From the NCBI GenBank assembly GCA_031769625.1, contig JAUIMM010000126.1, positions 9,120,501-9,184,500 on the forward strand: a stretch of 64,000 bases of DNA, in the 5' to 3' direction. Positions 21,690 to 32,492 of this stretch are shown one piece after another. The position numbers and the translations under genes are program-made. Positions within the stretch are counted from its first letter, which is position 1; the number at the start of each line of letters is the position of its first letter. The DNA is from Taudactylus pleione. Taxonomy: Eukaryota; Chordata; Amphibia; Anura; Myobatrachidae. The notes under the pieces were generated by a model. The model ran no database searches and had not been told where the DNA came from. It was given only the letters and a program-made list of their open reading frames with translations.

Positions 21690-23645
21690 CCCCAAGTGCT
21701 AAAAAATAATATTTTTTCTGTGTTGGTGAATAGTGTGCGCAGTAGCCGCACGTGCATCAACAAAGTAGTGCCAAGCGTGCGCCTGTGTCATAAGTAAAGG
21801 GCCGGCTGGCTTGACCGTTAAAGGGTGCTGTAACCCCCAAAGTACACTCCAATCCAAACCAAAAAAAAAAATATTTTCTGTGTTTTTGAATTGTGTGCGC
21901 AGTAGCCGCACGTGCATCAACAAAGTAGTGCCAAGCGTGCGCCTGTGTCATAAGTAAAGGGCCAGCTGGCTTGACCGTTAAAGGGTGCTGTAACCCCCAA
22001 TGTACACTCCAAACCAAATAACAAAATATTTTTTATGTGTTTGTGAATTGTGTGCGCAGTAGCCACACGTGCATCAACAAAGTAGTGCCAAGCGTGCGCC
22101 TGTGTCATAAGTAAAGGGCCGGCTGGCTTGACCGTTAAAGGGTGCTGTAACCCCCAAAGTACACTCCAATCCAAACCAAAAAAAAAAATATTTTCTGTGT
22201 TTTTGAATTGTGTGCGCAGTAGCCGCACGTGCATCAACAAAGTAGTGCCAAGCGTGCGCCTGTGTCATAAGTAAAGGGCCGGCTGGCTTGACCGTTAAAG
22301 GGTGCTGTAACCCCCAATGTACACTCCAAACCAAATAACAAAATATTTTTTATGTGTTTGTGAATTGTGTGCGCAGTAGCCGCACGTGCATCAACAAAGT
22401 AGTGCCAAGCGTGCGCCTGTGTCATAAGTAAAGGGCCGGCTGGCTTGACCGTTAAAGGGTGCTGTAACCCCCAAAGTACACTCCAGTCCAAAACAAAAAA
22501 ATATATATTTTCTGTGTTTGTGAATTGTGTGCGCAGTAGCCGCACGTGCATCAACAAAGTAGTGCCAAGCGTGCGCCTGTGTCATAAGTAAAGGGCCAGC
22601 TGACTTGACCGTTAAAGGGTGCTGTAACCCCCAAAGTACACTACAAACCAAATAACAAAATATTTTTAATGTGTTTGTGAATTGTGTGCGCAGTAGCCGC
22701 ACGTGCATCAACAAAGTAGTGCCAAGCGTGCGCCTGTGTCATAAGTAAAGGGCCGGCTGGCTTGACCATTAAAGGGTGCTGTAACCCCCAAAGTACACTC
22801 CAAACCAAATAAAAAAATATTTTCTGTGTTTGTGAATTGTGTGCGCAGTAGCCGCACGTGCATCAACAAAGTAGTGCCAAGCATGCGCCTGTGTCATAAG
22901 TAAAGGGCCGGCTGGCTTGACCGTTAAAGGGTGCTGTAACCCCCAAAGTACTCTCCAAACCAAATAACAAAATATTTTTTCTGTGTTTGTGAATTGTGTG
23001 CGCAGTAGCCGCATGTGCATCAACAAAGTAGTGCCAAGCGTGCGCCTGTGTCATAAGTAAAGGGCCAGCTGGCTTGACCGTTAAAGGGTGCTGTAACCCC
23101 CAAAGTACACTCCAAACCAAATAAAAAAATATTTTCTGTGTTTGTGAATTGTGTGCGCAGTAGCCGCACGTGCATCAACAAAGTAGTGCCAAGCGTGCGC
23201 CTGTGTCATAAGTAAAGGGCCGGCTGGCTTGACCGTTAAAGGGTGCTGTAACCCCCAAAGTACACTCCAAACCAAAAAAAATATATTTTCTGTGTTTGTG
23301 AATTGTGTGCGCAGTAGCCGCACGTGCATCAACAAAGTAGTGCCAAGCGTGCGCCTGTGTCATAAGTAAAGGGCCGGCTGGCTTGACCGCTAAAGGGTGC
23401 TGTAACCCCCAAAGTACACTCCAGTCCATACCAAAAAAATATATATTTTCTGTGTTTGTGAATTGTGTGCACTGTGGCTGCACGTGCATCAAAAAAGGAG
23501 CAGCGCCAAGCGTGCGCCTGTGTCCCATAAGTAAAGAGCCGGCTGGCTCATTTCTTACAGGGTGGTGTAACCCACAAAGTGCACTACTCTCCAGCAAAAA
23601 TAAAAAAATATTTTCTGTGTTTGTGTGCGCTTTAGCCGCACGTAT
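21690..23645. repeat. Array 2 of hAT copy 2, about 157 bp unit
   Basis: About twelve units share GCAGTAGCCGCACGTGCATC, AGTGCCAAGCGTGCGCCTG, GGCTGGCTTGACCGTTAAAG and CCCCCAAAGTACACTCC. Several alternate between two A/T spacer types, giving a local 314-317-bp higher-order period around 21760-22390. Recent homogenisation is likely. Confidence 0.92.
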
Positions 23646-23664
23646 ATATATCAATATAACATAA

Positions 23665-23998
23665 ATGGAGGACCAAACTTTCTCCGATAAAAATAAAATA
23701 GGGAAAGATCAAGAACCACTTCCTCCTAGTGCTGTTGCTGCTGCTGGGAGTTGTTCATCATCCCAGAGAGGAAGTAGGAACACCACCACTTTTACTAAAC
23801 AATTGACCCTCCAACAGTCCCTAGCGATGAGGATGAAGTACGACAGCAGTCATCCTGAAGCAAAATGTATAACTGAGGCCTTGACTGCTATGTTGGTGTT
23901 AGACGTGGGTCCGGTATCCGCCATTAGTGCAGTGGGATTTAGACAATTGATGGAGGTAGTGTGTCCCCGGTTCCAAATCCCGTCTAGATTCCACCTGC
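23665..23998 (+). pseudogene. hAT transposase N-terminal-side fragment (copy 2)
   Basis: An ATG at 23665 opens a frame whose first part is serine-rich. It continues with FTKQLTLQQSLAM, EALTAMLVLDVGPVSAI and FRQLMEVVCPRFQIPSR. The last block matches the region after the BED finger of ZBED1/ZBED4-like hAT transposases, where the consensus has a short helix, an FRxLM motif and PRY-type text ending in IPSR. At IPSR the reading runs directly into array 3. The BED finger itself is not seen and the catalytic region is missing. Confidence 0.75.
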
Positions 23999-23999
23999 A

Positions 24000-24735
24000 T
24001 CCTCAAAGCAGCAGCGACAAGCATGCGTCTGTCTGTTAAAGGGTGGTGTAACCCTCAAAGTGCGCTCCACAAACAATAAAAAAATTCTTATTTTTTTTTC
24101 TGTCTTTGTGAAATGTGTGGGCTGTAGCCGCACCTGCATCCTTAAAGCAGCAGCGACAAGCGTGCGTCTGTCTGTTAAAGGGTGGTGTAACCCTCAAAGT
24201 GCGCTCCACAAACAATAAAAATATTATTTTTTTTTCTGTCTTTGTGAATTGTGTGGGCTGTAGCCGCACCTGCATCCTCAAAGCAGCAGCGACAAGCGTG
24301 CGTCTGTCTGTTAAAGGGTGGTGTAACCCTCAAAGTGCGCTCCACAAACAATTAAAAAATTCTTATTTTTTTCTGTCTTTGTGAAATGTGTGGGCTGTAG
24401 GCGCACCTGCATCCTTAAAGCAGCAGCGACAAGCGTGCGTCTGTCTGTTAAAGGGTGGTTTACCCCTCAAAGTGCGCTCCACAAACAATTAAAAAATTCT
24501 TATTTTTTTTTCTGTCTTTGTGAAATGTGTGGGCTGTAGCCGCACCTGCATCCTTAAAGCAGCAGCGACAAGCGTGCGTCTGTCTGTTAAAGGGTGGTGA
24601 CACCCTCAAAGTGCGCTCCACAAACAATAAAAATATTCTTCTTTTTTTTTCTGTCTTTGTGAAATGTGTGGGATGTAGCTGCACCTGCATCCTTTAAGCA
24701 GCAGCGACAAGCGTGCGTCTGTCTGTTAAAGGATT
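24000..24735. repeat. Array 3 of hAT copy 2, about 138 bp unit
   Basis: GACAAGC starts near 24016, 24155, 24291, 24428, 24566 and 24706, so the period is 136-140 bp. The array lies exactly between two transposase coding blocks, replacing the deleted catalytic core. Confidence 0.92.
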
Positions 24736-25123
24736 ACATCGGTGACAGCATCCAAGTAGGCATGTCAGACAGTCCGTACCTGTACTGGCAGGAAAAAGAA
24801 GCAATTTGGAGGTCCCTGTACAAACTGGCTCTAATTTACCTGAGTTGCCCCCCCTCCAGTGTGTACTCCGAAAGAGTGTTTAGTGCAGCCGGGAACCTTG
24901 TCAACAAAAGGCGTAGGAGGTTGCTTCCACAAAATGTGGAGAAGATGATGTTCATAAAATTAATTATCAACTCTTCCAGGGAGACCAGCCTCCAGAATGT
25001 ACAGAGGGACCTGTGGTTGTGGATTCCAGCGGGGACGAATTAATACTCTGTGAGGATGAGGATGTACACAACACTGAAGAGGGTGAGGAATCGGAGGATG
25101 AGGACGACATCTTGCCTCCGTAG
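24735..25123 (+). pseudogene. hAT transposase C-terminal fragment (copy 2)
   Basis: From GATTACATCGGTGACAGC the frame reads DYIGDSIQVGMSDSPYLYWQ and SVYSERVFSAAGNLVNKRRR, the hAT dimerisation block. A frameshift near 24945-24960 ends it early, and the acidic tail (DEDDILPP) continues in another frame to about 25123. It is homologous to 17090-17489 of copy 1. The upstream coding junction with the array is at the same place as in copy 1 or close to it. Confidence 0.8.
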
Positions 25124-26249
25124 AGCCAGTTTGTGCAGGGACAGATTAATTGCCAGCTTGTTTTGTGGGGGCCCAAACGAACGAATCATTTCAGCCAGTC
25201 GTGTGGCAGACCCTGGCGCTGAAATATAAGGGTAGGTGGGAGGACAATTCCATCTTGCACCTCTTTTTTTTCTTTGCATTATGTACTGTTTGGGGCCTAG
25301 TTTTTCAAACTGCCATCCTGTCTGCCACTGCAGTGTCACTCCTAGATGGGCCACGTGTTTGTGCCGCCCACTCGTGTCGCTTAGCATAGTCATCCAGCTA
25401 CCTCGGTGCAACCTTTTGGACATAAAAACACTATTGTGAGGTGTGAGGTGTTCAGAATAGACTGGAAATGAGTGGAAATTAAGGTTATTGAGGTTAATAA
25501 TAGCATAGGAGCAGAAAAACACACAAATTATGTGATTTTAGCTGTTTTTATGCTTTTTTTAAAAAAAATCCACATCCAAAACATAAAACCCAGAACCCAA
25601 AACACGGAAGGGTGGTTTTGGCAAAACCATTCCAGATCCAAAACACGAAGAAAGATCCAGATCCAAAACCAAAACACAAAACACGAAAAGTGGCCGGTGC
25701 ACACCCCTAGAACAAAGTTAATTAAATTGTAGTAGCACAAGGTGGGGTGGTACACATCCTCAACGCCGGCTCCAGACCTCTTGGACTCTTCGACCTTTTT
25801 CCGTTCTTTAACAAAAATGGTCCTGAGGTTCTGGATCTTCTTCCTCACCCATGGAACTGATGCAGCGGTGTAGTACTGGCTACTAAATTGGGCCAACTCC
25901 TCCAACGCCAAGAGCTTTTTCTTTTTGTTGGTGCGGTCTCGAAAACTTACCCTCCAGAGACATTCCTTGGAACGGTACAGCTCCAGGAAGCCAGTGATGA
26001 CATCACGTTCCTTATCATGAGAAATTTTTTTTTTTATTAAAATGACATTTTAAATATATTTATTGTTTTTAATTTAAGAGTTTTATTATTTATAGTATTT
26101 TTAATGTTGACTTATGTTATGTTGTTTTTAATGTTGCATAAAATTATAGCATTTTAAATGTTGAGTTAAGTTATGGTGTTTTAAATGTTGACTTCTTTTT
26201 TTGGGGGGGGTTAAAATAAAGTTTTAACTTCTTTTACATATGTATATGT

Positions 26250-27010
26250 GGGCTTACATTGGTGGTCATTGGATATGCTTTTATTCACATTGGTGGTCAG
26301 GGTTATTCAAGATAGGGGTATGAACACATTGGTGGTCAGTGGATCATGCTTTTATACAAAATGATGGTCAGGGGTGGGCAAACATTGGTGGTCAGTGGAT
26401 CATGCTTTTATACTCATTGATGGTCAGGGTTATACAAGATAGGGGTAGGAACACATTGGTGGTTAGTGGATCATGATTTTATACACAGTGGTGGTCAGGG
26501 GCGGTCACAGATTGATGGTCAGTGGACATGCTTTTATAAACAGTGGTGGCCAGAGTTATTTAAACAATAGGGACGGGCATACATTGGTGGTCAGTGGATC
26601 ATGCTTTTATACACTGTGGTGGTCAGAGGCAGGCACACATTGGTGGTCAGTGGACATGCTTTTATACACAATGGTGGTCAGTGTTATATACACAATAGGA
26701 GCAGGCACACATTGGTGGTCGGTGGACATGCTTTTATAAACAGTGGTGGTCAGAGTTATTTAAACAATAGGGACGGGCATACATTGGTGGTCAGTGGATC
26801 ATGCTTTTATACACTGTGGTGGTCAGAGGCAGGCACACATTGGTGGTCAGTGGACATGCTTTTATACACAATGGTGGTCAGTGTTATATACACAATAGGA
26901 GCAGGCACACATTGGTGGTCAGTGGACATGCTTTTATACACAGCGGTGGTAAGGGTTATATACACAATAGGGATAAGAAAACATTGGTGGTCAGTGGATA
27001 CATATATTGG
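26250..27010. repeat. Minisatellite inside Harbinger, 200-bp higher-order period
   Basis: Short units built from ACATTGGTGGTCAGTGGA, CATGCTTTTATACAC and TGGTGGTCAG alternate. Segments beginning near 26601 and 26801 are almost identical, giving a 200-bp higher-order repeat. Open frames across it are an effect of the repeat. Confidence 0.9.
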
Positions 27011-27502
27011 TGGCCAGCAGCACTTTACCTATATACTTACAAAGTATAGAATACGTGCGATCGGATGTGCCAGCTGCTCCACTTCCAGCTCCTTCAAACG
27101 CACGATGCTGCACACAGTGGAGACGGGGCGTGTCCAGCGATATGTCAGTCAAGTGATGCAGATTGTATGATAGATCGTTCGATACATCGTTAGTGCCAAA
27201 ACACGAACGATCTGCACAAAATCGTGTACGAGACTGCCAGATCTTGCCTGCAGTAGGTAAGATCTGAAGATACGACAAACGACCCTTGGGTACGCGCATC
27301 ATCATCGTTACCATTAGTGGACACTCACAATTTGTACATATGATGCACAATTTGTCGTTCTGATGCTTTGAAATCGGGAAAATTGTGCAAAATATCGTCT
27401 AGTGTGGAGGCACGATTACAACAGACCCGAACTGGGGCATGTTTCTACTCAGAACCCTCAAAGTGATCCAAGCTGGGACTCAATTCAACTCGGAACCATT
27501 TA

Positions 27503-28126
27503 GGGGTAGTAAGCCTTGGAGATAGATAAAACAGATGGAGATAAAGGGCCCGATTCAGAGCCGTTCACAAGCGGCTCGATGTTAATGCCCTGCGCATGCG
27601 CTGCATCCGGCGTACGCGTGCATAAGCCCCGCTGAGCGGCTGAAGTTCAGTTGCTATGGGGCTCGTAACAAGACAGGCTGCTGTTGATGTTGATTGACAG
27701 CTCGCCCCGTTTTGTGGGCGGGTAGGGCGGGTGGCCGGACAAACGCAGGCGTTCCCTTAGGAACACCTGGCATTTGTTGGGAGGGGTTACTGACATCTCT
27801 AGTTATGTCAGTAGTGGACTTCCTGCTCTATTAGAGCAGGGAGTCCACTCGGGCTTGCGGCAGCTAGACCCTACCCAAGGGTCTCGTCGCAAGCCCGATG
27901 GTTGCTTGCGGGTGGTCTCCCACAGCTTTGCGAGCAGCCGAAGAAAAATAAAAATAAAAATGCCCACATTCAGAGCGAGCGCACGCCAGCAGCGAGTGGC
28001 TCTGAATAAGGTCCAAAGTAACAACCAATCAGCTCCTGTCATTTTTTAAGCATAGCCTGTAAAGTGACAGTTTGTAGCTGATTGGTTGGTACTATATCTC
28101 TCTCCAAGGCTTAGTACATAGACCCC
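27503..28126. mobile_element. TTTACTAAG-type MITE split by a serial-hairpin MITE
   Basis: The left piece, AGTAAGCCTTGGAGATAGAT (27508-27527), pairs with the right piece CTCTCCAAGGCTTAGTACAT (28100-28119). The inner stem ACCAATCAGCTCCTGTCA lies at 28022. Copy B below interrupts the left arm just before its AAAG. Confidence 0.65.
27546..28014 (+). mobile_element. Serial-hairpin MITE, copy B
   Basis: GGGCCCGATTCAG and CTGAATAAGGTCC are the ends, with AAA on both sides (27543-27545, 28015-28017). Hairpins are fewer than in copy A but include 27625-27663 (AGCCCC/GGGGCT outer stem, AGCGGCTGAA inner stem) and a GTTGATTGACAG-centred one. Confidence 0.8.
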
Positions 28127-28242
28127 TTTTTTCTTTTTCCACTTAGTACATCTACCCCTATGTTTCGGTGTGTTTGTTTTTCAGGAAAACCGAACTGCAC
28201 ATATCTAGTGTGTGTGTTTTTTTATATATACATATATATATA

Positions 28243-28923
28243 TAAGTCCAAGATCTGCTGTAACTCTGTGTAAGTATCACCAACTGCACCCGGTGCTCAT
28301 TAAAAAAGATGCATAAACACTTCCAACAAGGATGGCACTCAGGGAAAAATAATAAAGCAATCCTATATCCTTTAAATCAGTGAACGTTTCAGAGCTACAC
28401 AAACTTTTTCATCAGGACAACAATGTAAAAAGACAACAACATAAACATACACTTACCTCTCTAATAAAGACCACCATCAGTGTGCAAAGTCTCAGCCACC
28501 ATACAGCTCCACCCTCCGTGTCCCCCTGCAGAGGGCACCCCGGCAGTGACGTCACCGTCGTCAAGGCAACACCCGGGTTTGCGCTCCACCAGTGGAACGC
28601 AGCTCAGGACCCCCCTCTCCTACAGCTGACAACCAGCGCCGTCGGGCTCCCTCCAAGGGAGGACACGGCTAAGTGCAACTGTGAAAGGAACACACTGAAT
28701 AGTGTAATATATTACTACAAATGAGTGCATAAAAAAACAAAATAAAATTAGACTACTAACCTATAGCAGCATGTATATGAGAAGCAAATGATCCTATATA
28801 ATGTAATATATATAAATATATAAATAAATATATAGTAAAGAGCCTAACATGTGATGGAGATAAAAAGATAACTAAAATATTGAAATAAATACATGGTGTT
28901 CACCTAAAGTAAAAGAGCAGCGT
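28243..28923 (-). repeat. PLE 1 terminal repeat (3' side)
   Basis: A non-coding segment follows the endonuclease. It carries a hammerhead-like motif on the minus strand at 28376-28418 and a GC-rich middle (28490-28680). It starts next to an AT tract (28222-28242). Confidence 0.55.
28376..28418 (-). ncRNA. Hammerhead-like motif with canonical core
   Basis: The minus strand reads CCTGATGAAAAAG, a spacer, then CTCTGAAACG. CTGATGA and GAAAC match the hammerhead core exactly. Stem II between them is weak. Hammerhead ribozymes are known from terminal repeats of Penelope-like elements, which fits the context. Confidence 0.5.
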
Positions 28924-29526
28924 TTAGATGAGACACTTCCAATTGATCTTAGCATTCAAACCACCAGGGGCGATGGAATTTAATCTAAAAATCCACTGTG
29001 CTTCTTTATGCAATAATGCGCGTGTTCTATCACCATCTCTCAGACTCGCTGGTACATGGTCAATGATGTAATATTGCAGCATAGATAAACCATGGCTGAA
29101 TTGTTTAAAATGACGTGCGACAGGTTGGTCAACTGTCTTCCCCTCGAGCGACATCCGAATAGCTGACTGATGTCGGGCCATGTGCTCCTTGAATTTTCTA
29201 GTGGTTTGTCCCACATATTGTACGGGCAATAGATAACATATACTACAAAAGAGGTGTTACAAGTTAGTACATGGCGTATATCATACTACTTTCCACTGTG
29301 AGCATGTTTAAAGGTTTTACATGCTACCATGTAGTTACAGGTCACACAATTACTGCATTTATAGCATCCTGGTGTATTTGTATACACATACGGTGGTTGG
29401 GGTAAACCAAAGCCCGTTATAACAGTGTGAACCAATCTGTCCCTAAGGTTACGGCTGTGCTTAAATGCACTGACAGGTTGTTTGCCCTTAATACATGTAA
29501 ATCCTAATCGGATGTAACAATAGGCC
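28924..29526 (-). pseudogene. PLE 1 linker and GIY-YIG endonuclease
   Basis: The minus-strand frame 29286-29526 gives SAFKHSRNLRDRL and then a cysteine cluster GCYKCSNCVTCNYM followed by FKHAHSGK, the linker that precedes the endonuclease in Neptune-type PLEs. The next frame has VVYVI and CPYN text and, after a shift, YVGQTTRKFKEHMARHQSAI, the GIY-YIG nuclease with its catalytic Arg region, ending RLNSIAPGGLNAKINWKCL. GIY-YIG nicks target DNA to prime reverse transcription. Frameshifts near 29230-29290 show it is not functional. Confidence 0.85.
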
Positions 29527-29529
29527 ATA

Positions 29530-29966
29530 GGGCCTGATTCAGACCCGCTCGCAAGCGGGCCGATGTTGGGGCATTGCGTGCGCAAGCCCCGGAGCGAGTG
29601 AGAAATTCACTCGCTCCAGGGGTCGCTACAAACAGGGCGGCTGTCGATGTTGATCGACAGCTCGCCCCATTTTGTAGGCGAAGAGGAGGGGTGGCTGGTC
29701 AAACGGAGGCTATCCAAAGGAACGCCTGCCATTTGAGGGCAGCCCTACTGACATCACTCTATTAGAGCAGGAAGCTCACTGGGGATTGCGGGATCGAGAC
29801 CCTACCACAAGGGTCTCGTCGCAAGCCTGATGGTCGCGGCCATCGCGACCATCACCTGGCCGCTCGCAAAAGCTGTGGGTGGTCAGGAGGCCGGCTCCAA
29901 AGAAAAAAAAAAAGCCCTGATTCTGAGCGAGCGCTCTGAAAGAGCGTCTGGCACTGAATCAGGGCC
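29530..29966 (+). mobile_element. Serial-hairpin MITE, copy C, in PLE 1
   Basis: GGGCCTGATTCAG and CTGAATCAGGGCC with ATA on both sides (29527-29529, 29967-29969). Hairpin 29587-29622 has a GGAGCGAGTGA/TCACTCGCTCC stem. The PLE coding text reads across the empty site, so this insertion is younger than the PLE. Confidence 0.85.
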
Positions 29967-29969
29967 ATA

Positions 29970-30433
29970 GTGCCATAGTTGCTCTTTGAACAATTGGACT
30001 GGCCTCCGATTAGCAACTACTCCACGGTAAAATTGTTTTTGATCTTTAATGGTGGAACTCAGTAGATCCTCTCGTGGTATACACAGTACTTGTTCTTTCT
30101 GTTCAACAATTTGGGCCAAATCATAGCCATAGATTCTAAAATTTTACTATAAGATCATCCAGTAGTGCCGATAGTATAGATCTATCACTGGTGATTCTGG
30201 CCACATACATCATTTGCGACCGCGGAAGTTCTTTTTTTTAGTGCTTTCGGGTGATGGCTAGACTCCATCAGAAATGTGTTCCTGACAGTGGATTTATAGA
30301 ACACATCCGTACAAATTTTATTATTAATATTCCTAATGGTTATGTCCAAGAAGTGTATTTCTGACATGCTATACGTATATGTGAATTTAATCAGATGCGA
30401 GCGGTTATTGACCTCTTCCATAAATGAAACCAA
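29970..30433 (-). pseudogene. PLE 1 RT C-terminal/thumb part
   Basis: Frame 30185-30433 reads IHFLDITIRN and VRNTFLMESSHHPKALKK, the characteristic PLE block after the RT active site (FLD...SSHHPKALK). A neighbouring frame continues VEQKEQVLCIPREDLL and VQLFKEQLWHY up to the MITE at 29966. At least two frameshifts separate the pieces. Confidence 0.75.
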
Positions 30434-30563
30434 ACTTTAAACGCTACCAGTCCAAAATAATAATACGTCGTCGATATAGTGCCTGTACATTAAAATTTTG
30501 GATCTCATCTCTAGCATACAGAAGAATATCCTCTATTCTTTTTTCGAACATATATATGTTTGC

Positions 30564-31060
30564 CTATGACGGGGCCACATTTAACCCCATAGCGCAACCT
30601 CTAAGTTGCAGGTATAGGCCACCATCAAAGAGAAAATAGTTCCTGTACAGTGTAAGTTCCAAGAGGGTCAAAAATAGCTCATGATCAAAAAGACATGTAT
30701 CCAAATTCTCATGGAGAAATTTTTTCATAGCATGTAAACCATCACAATGAGGTATTGAGGTGTACAGGCTGCACACGTCTATACAGCATAAAATTGTGTG
30801 AGCTGGTACTGTCTCAAGATCATCCAAGAGTTTCAATAGACTAGTAGTATCCTTAAGATATGTGGTTTGTTGGCAAATCAGTGGTTGTAGGACACAATCA
30901 AGTAATGTAGACACAGGTTGATAAATTGATTCACGTGCCGATATAATCGGACTCCTGGGGGGTTTTGCACTATTTTTGTGCAACTTCGGGATCGTATATA
31001 AAATAGGAATTTTCAGATGATTTCTTATTTGAATTTTCTGATTCCTCTTGAAATCCATTT
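30564..31060 (-). pseudogene. PLE 1 reverse transcriptase, N-terminal part
   Basis: The minus-strand frame reads IPILYTIPKLHKNSAKPPRS, typical of the PLE RT entry (PKLHK), then CCIDVCSLYTSIPH, the motif-A region with its catalytic Asp in IDVCSLYT. RGCAMGLNVAPS follows, the PLE B block. The frame breaks just after this, before the YxDD block, and the next blocks are in other frames. The N-terminal RT region is missing beyond residue 1 of the homology. Confidence 0.85.
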
Positions 31061-31420
31061 CCTGATGAAGCCGCTGAGCTGTAAAAAAGGCGGAGAAATG
31101 CGTTGATTGATTAGAGGAATAAGCGCCAGAGTTTACTCTATCGTGGGTTCCGGCTATCACACTACCCTTGAGACCTCTCATATCCCCGTGCAGGAATCAG
31201 CTTCTACTATTTCAAGTAGATTACCTGCATGCAAGCTCACACGAGGAGCAGCACGAACCACATAAGAAGCCATACACTGCATCCAAGGTCGGGTAGGGTA
31301 AGCCTCAAGGGACAGAGATTACAAAGAGGGTTATTTTTTTGCATGTATGCTATCATATAAGCCCAGTTTTCTCCCCCTTACAGAAGTATATGTAACAGAT
31401 TGCTTTTTATGTTACAGTAA
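31061..31420 (+). repeat. PLE-type terminal fragment in opposite orientation
   Basis: It begins CCTGATGAAGCCGC, loop, GGCGGAGAAATGCG on the plus strand, opposite to PLE 1, and abuts its truncated RT. Such inverted 5' arms are typical of PLE insertions. Its length is not certain and no inverted match to the 3' terminal repeat of PLE 1 was seen, so it may belong to another family. Confidence 0.4.
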
Positions 31421-32073
31421 CTCTCTGGCAGCTGTTTAATTGATTTGCCACTATGTTTATCTTTGGATAGAACTTGCTGCTAGCAAATTTATTGCAAATG
31501 TATCAGGTTTGGTACTTTGGAAATTGTACAATTACAACATCAAAATATTATCAATGACTCACGGATTATTTGTATTATACAGTGGAATCATAGGATTGAA
31601 CTACTCACTTAATAATCAATTAAGGAGTTTATACCAACTAATATGGTGTGAAAACATCACACAGACATAAAATCTTTTATATTGTCTAAACAGAATTACA
31701 TAAATACTGTCTGTATACTATTCTCAGTCCACATACATTGGTATATTACCTTTTTTATTTTCTATGTTATATGTTGGTGCATTATATGTTGTAATTATGA
31801 TTCATTATTTGATTGTTATTTGCAAGTATTTGCACTCGCAATTCTGACCCAATTATAGGTTATCGCTATACAATTTTTAATATAACATTTTAATATAAAA
31901 ACTTAACTGACTTGCGTCCATTTTCTATGTGTATATTTTTCTAATTGTTATTGGGGTGTCCAGTTCTCCTCATATGTGTGGTGGCAGCTGTCAGTTAACA
32001 AGTGTGCTAAATTTCGATTGCCCAATTGGTTAGCGCCTGTTTTCTTTTGTGTTCTTTTCCTGATAGATGTGTC
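31421..32073. other. Unrecognised AT-rich sequence
   Basis: No gene or terminal repeat could be supported. Confidence 0.3.
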
Positions 32074-32076
32074 TTA

Positions 32077-32492
32077 GGGCCTGATTCAGCAGTGTTTGGG
32101 AATCTGCGCAGGTGCCAGACCCATTCTGCGCATGTGCAGAATGGATCTGCGAGCCCACTTGCAAACTGGCAGCAGACTGTCAGTGATTGACAGTCTGCTG
32201 CCGTTTCTCGCCTCCGTCACCGAAACGAAGGCATGTCGCCACCATTGTGGGGTAGGGAAGAGGCCAGGATCTTCGTCGGGTGACGGAGATTTCCTGGCTT
32301 CTTCCTCTAAATTGCAGTGGCCGGCTGCGGGACCCTATGGGTCACCGCAGCCGGCCGATGGTGCGCAATTAACAGATACTGCATTGAACAACAGCATGAT
32401 GCCTCCTGTGCATTACCATATCTGCAAAGGATCGCAATTGCAAACATGCCTGAGTGCAGCTTTGCAATTATGATCCTTACAGAATCGGGCCC
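32077..32492. mobile_element. MITE with GGGCCTGATTCAG ends
   Basis: GGGCCTGATTCAG on the left and AGAATCGGGCCC on the right, with TTA on both sides (32074-32076, 32493-32495). Inside is one strong hairpin, AGCAGACTGTCAGTG/TGACAGTCTGCTGC, near 32171-32202. Confidence 0.8.

Larger units (their letters stand above)
20934..25709 (+). mobile_element. hAT element copy 2, with three tandem arrays
   Basis: A perfect 8-bp duplication GAACAAAG flanks it (20926-20933, 25710-25717). The left end TAGGGGTGAGC and the right end read inward TAGGGGTGTGC pair as termini. Order: GC-rich subterminal region, TATA-like TATATAAGG near 21097, array 1 (67-69 bp units), array 2 (about 157 bp), N-terminal coding segment, array 3 (about 138 bp), C-terminal coding segment, 3' region. 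It is 2.1 times longer than copy 1, mainly because of the arrays. Confidence 0.92.
20824..26004 (-). pseudogene. Harbinger MADF-domain protein, split by hAT copy 2
   Basis: On the minus strand from about 26004, GFLELYRSKECLWRVSF begins a MADF (Myb/SANT-like) domain. It continues with LLALEELAQ, VPWVRKKIQNLRTIFVKE and YHPTLCYYNLINFVL. At this point (25717) the frame meets the hAT copy 2 junction and resumes at 20925 with VQEPQRVSVVLMGEREGEEE. A GTAAGT donor (complement of 20818-20823) ends the exon. The partner protein of Harbinger transposases binds DNA and helps import and recruit the transposase. Apart from the insertion this frame looks less damaged than the transposase, so the insertion may have been among the early disabling events. 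Confidence 0.85.
18100..27415 (+). mobile_element. PIF/Harbinger transposon with nested hAT
   Basis: TTA flanks both ends (18097-18099, 27416-27418). The ends AGGTGCCTAGATACTAG and, read inward from the right, TCGTGCCTCCACACTAG are degenerate inverted repeats. It holds the two genes typical of Harbinger elements: a DDE transposase on the plus strand and a MADF-domain protein on the minus strand, converging. A 200-bp-period minisatellite occupies 26250-27010. Without the inserted hAT copy and its duplicated site the element is about 4.5 kb. Both genes are broken. Confidence 0.85.
28243..31060 (-). mobile_element. Penelope-like element 1 (PLE 1), 5' truncated
   Basis: Read on the minus strand, RT blocks (31055 to about 30000), a cysteine-rich linker and a GIY-YIG endonuclease (to 28924) occur in the PLE order, followed by a non-coding terminal repeat to about 28243. 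Coding homology begins abruptly at 31060, where a segment with a hammerhead-like motif in the opposite orientation starts. A MITE interrupts the RT/linker junction. Linker cysteines suggest the Neptune-type group. Confidence 0.8.

Noticed and set aside
21059..21695. Minus-strand frames of 164 and 189 codons
   Set aside because: Periodic peptide from array 1; the other frames are equally open.
21690..23654. Many minus-strand frames of 85-160 codons
   Set aside because: They are the same frame re-read from successive tandem units; there is no domain and no promoter context.
21690..24735. CRISPR-like regularly spaced repeats
   Set aside because: Units are 136-160 bp, the whole unit is repeated (no unique spacers), and they lie inside a vertebrate hAT transposon.
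26601..27170. 189-codon plus-strand frame
   Set aside because: Generated by the TGGTGGTCAG minisatellite inside the Harbinger.
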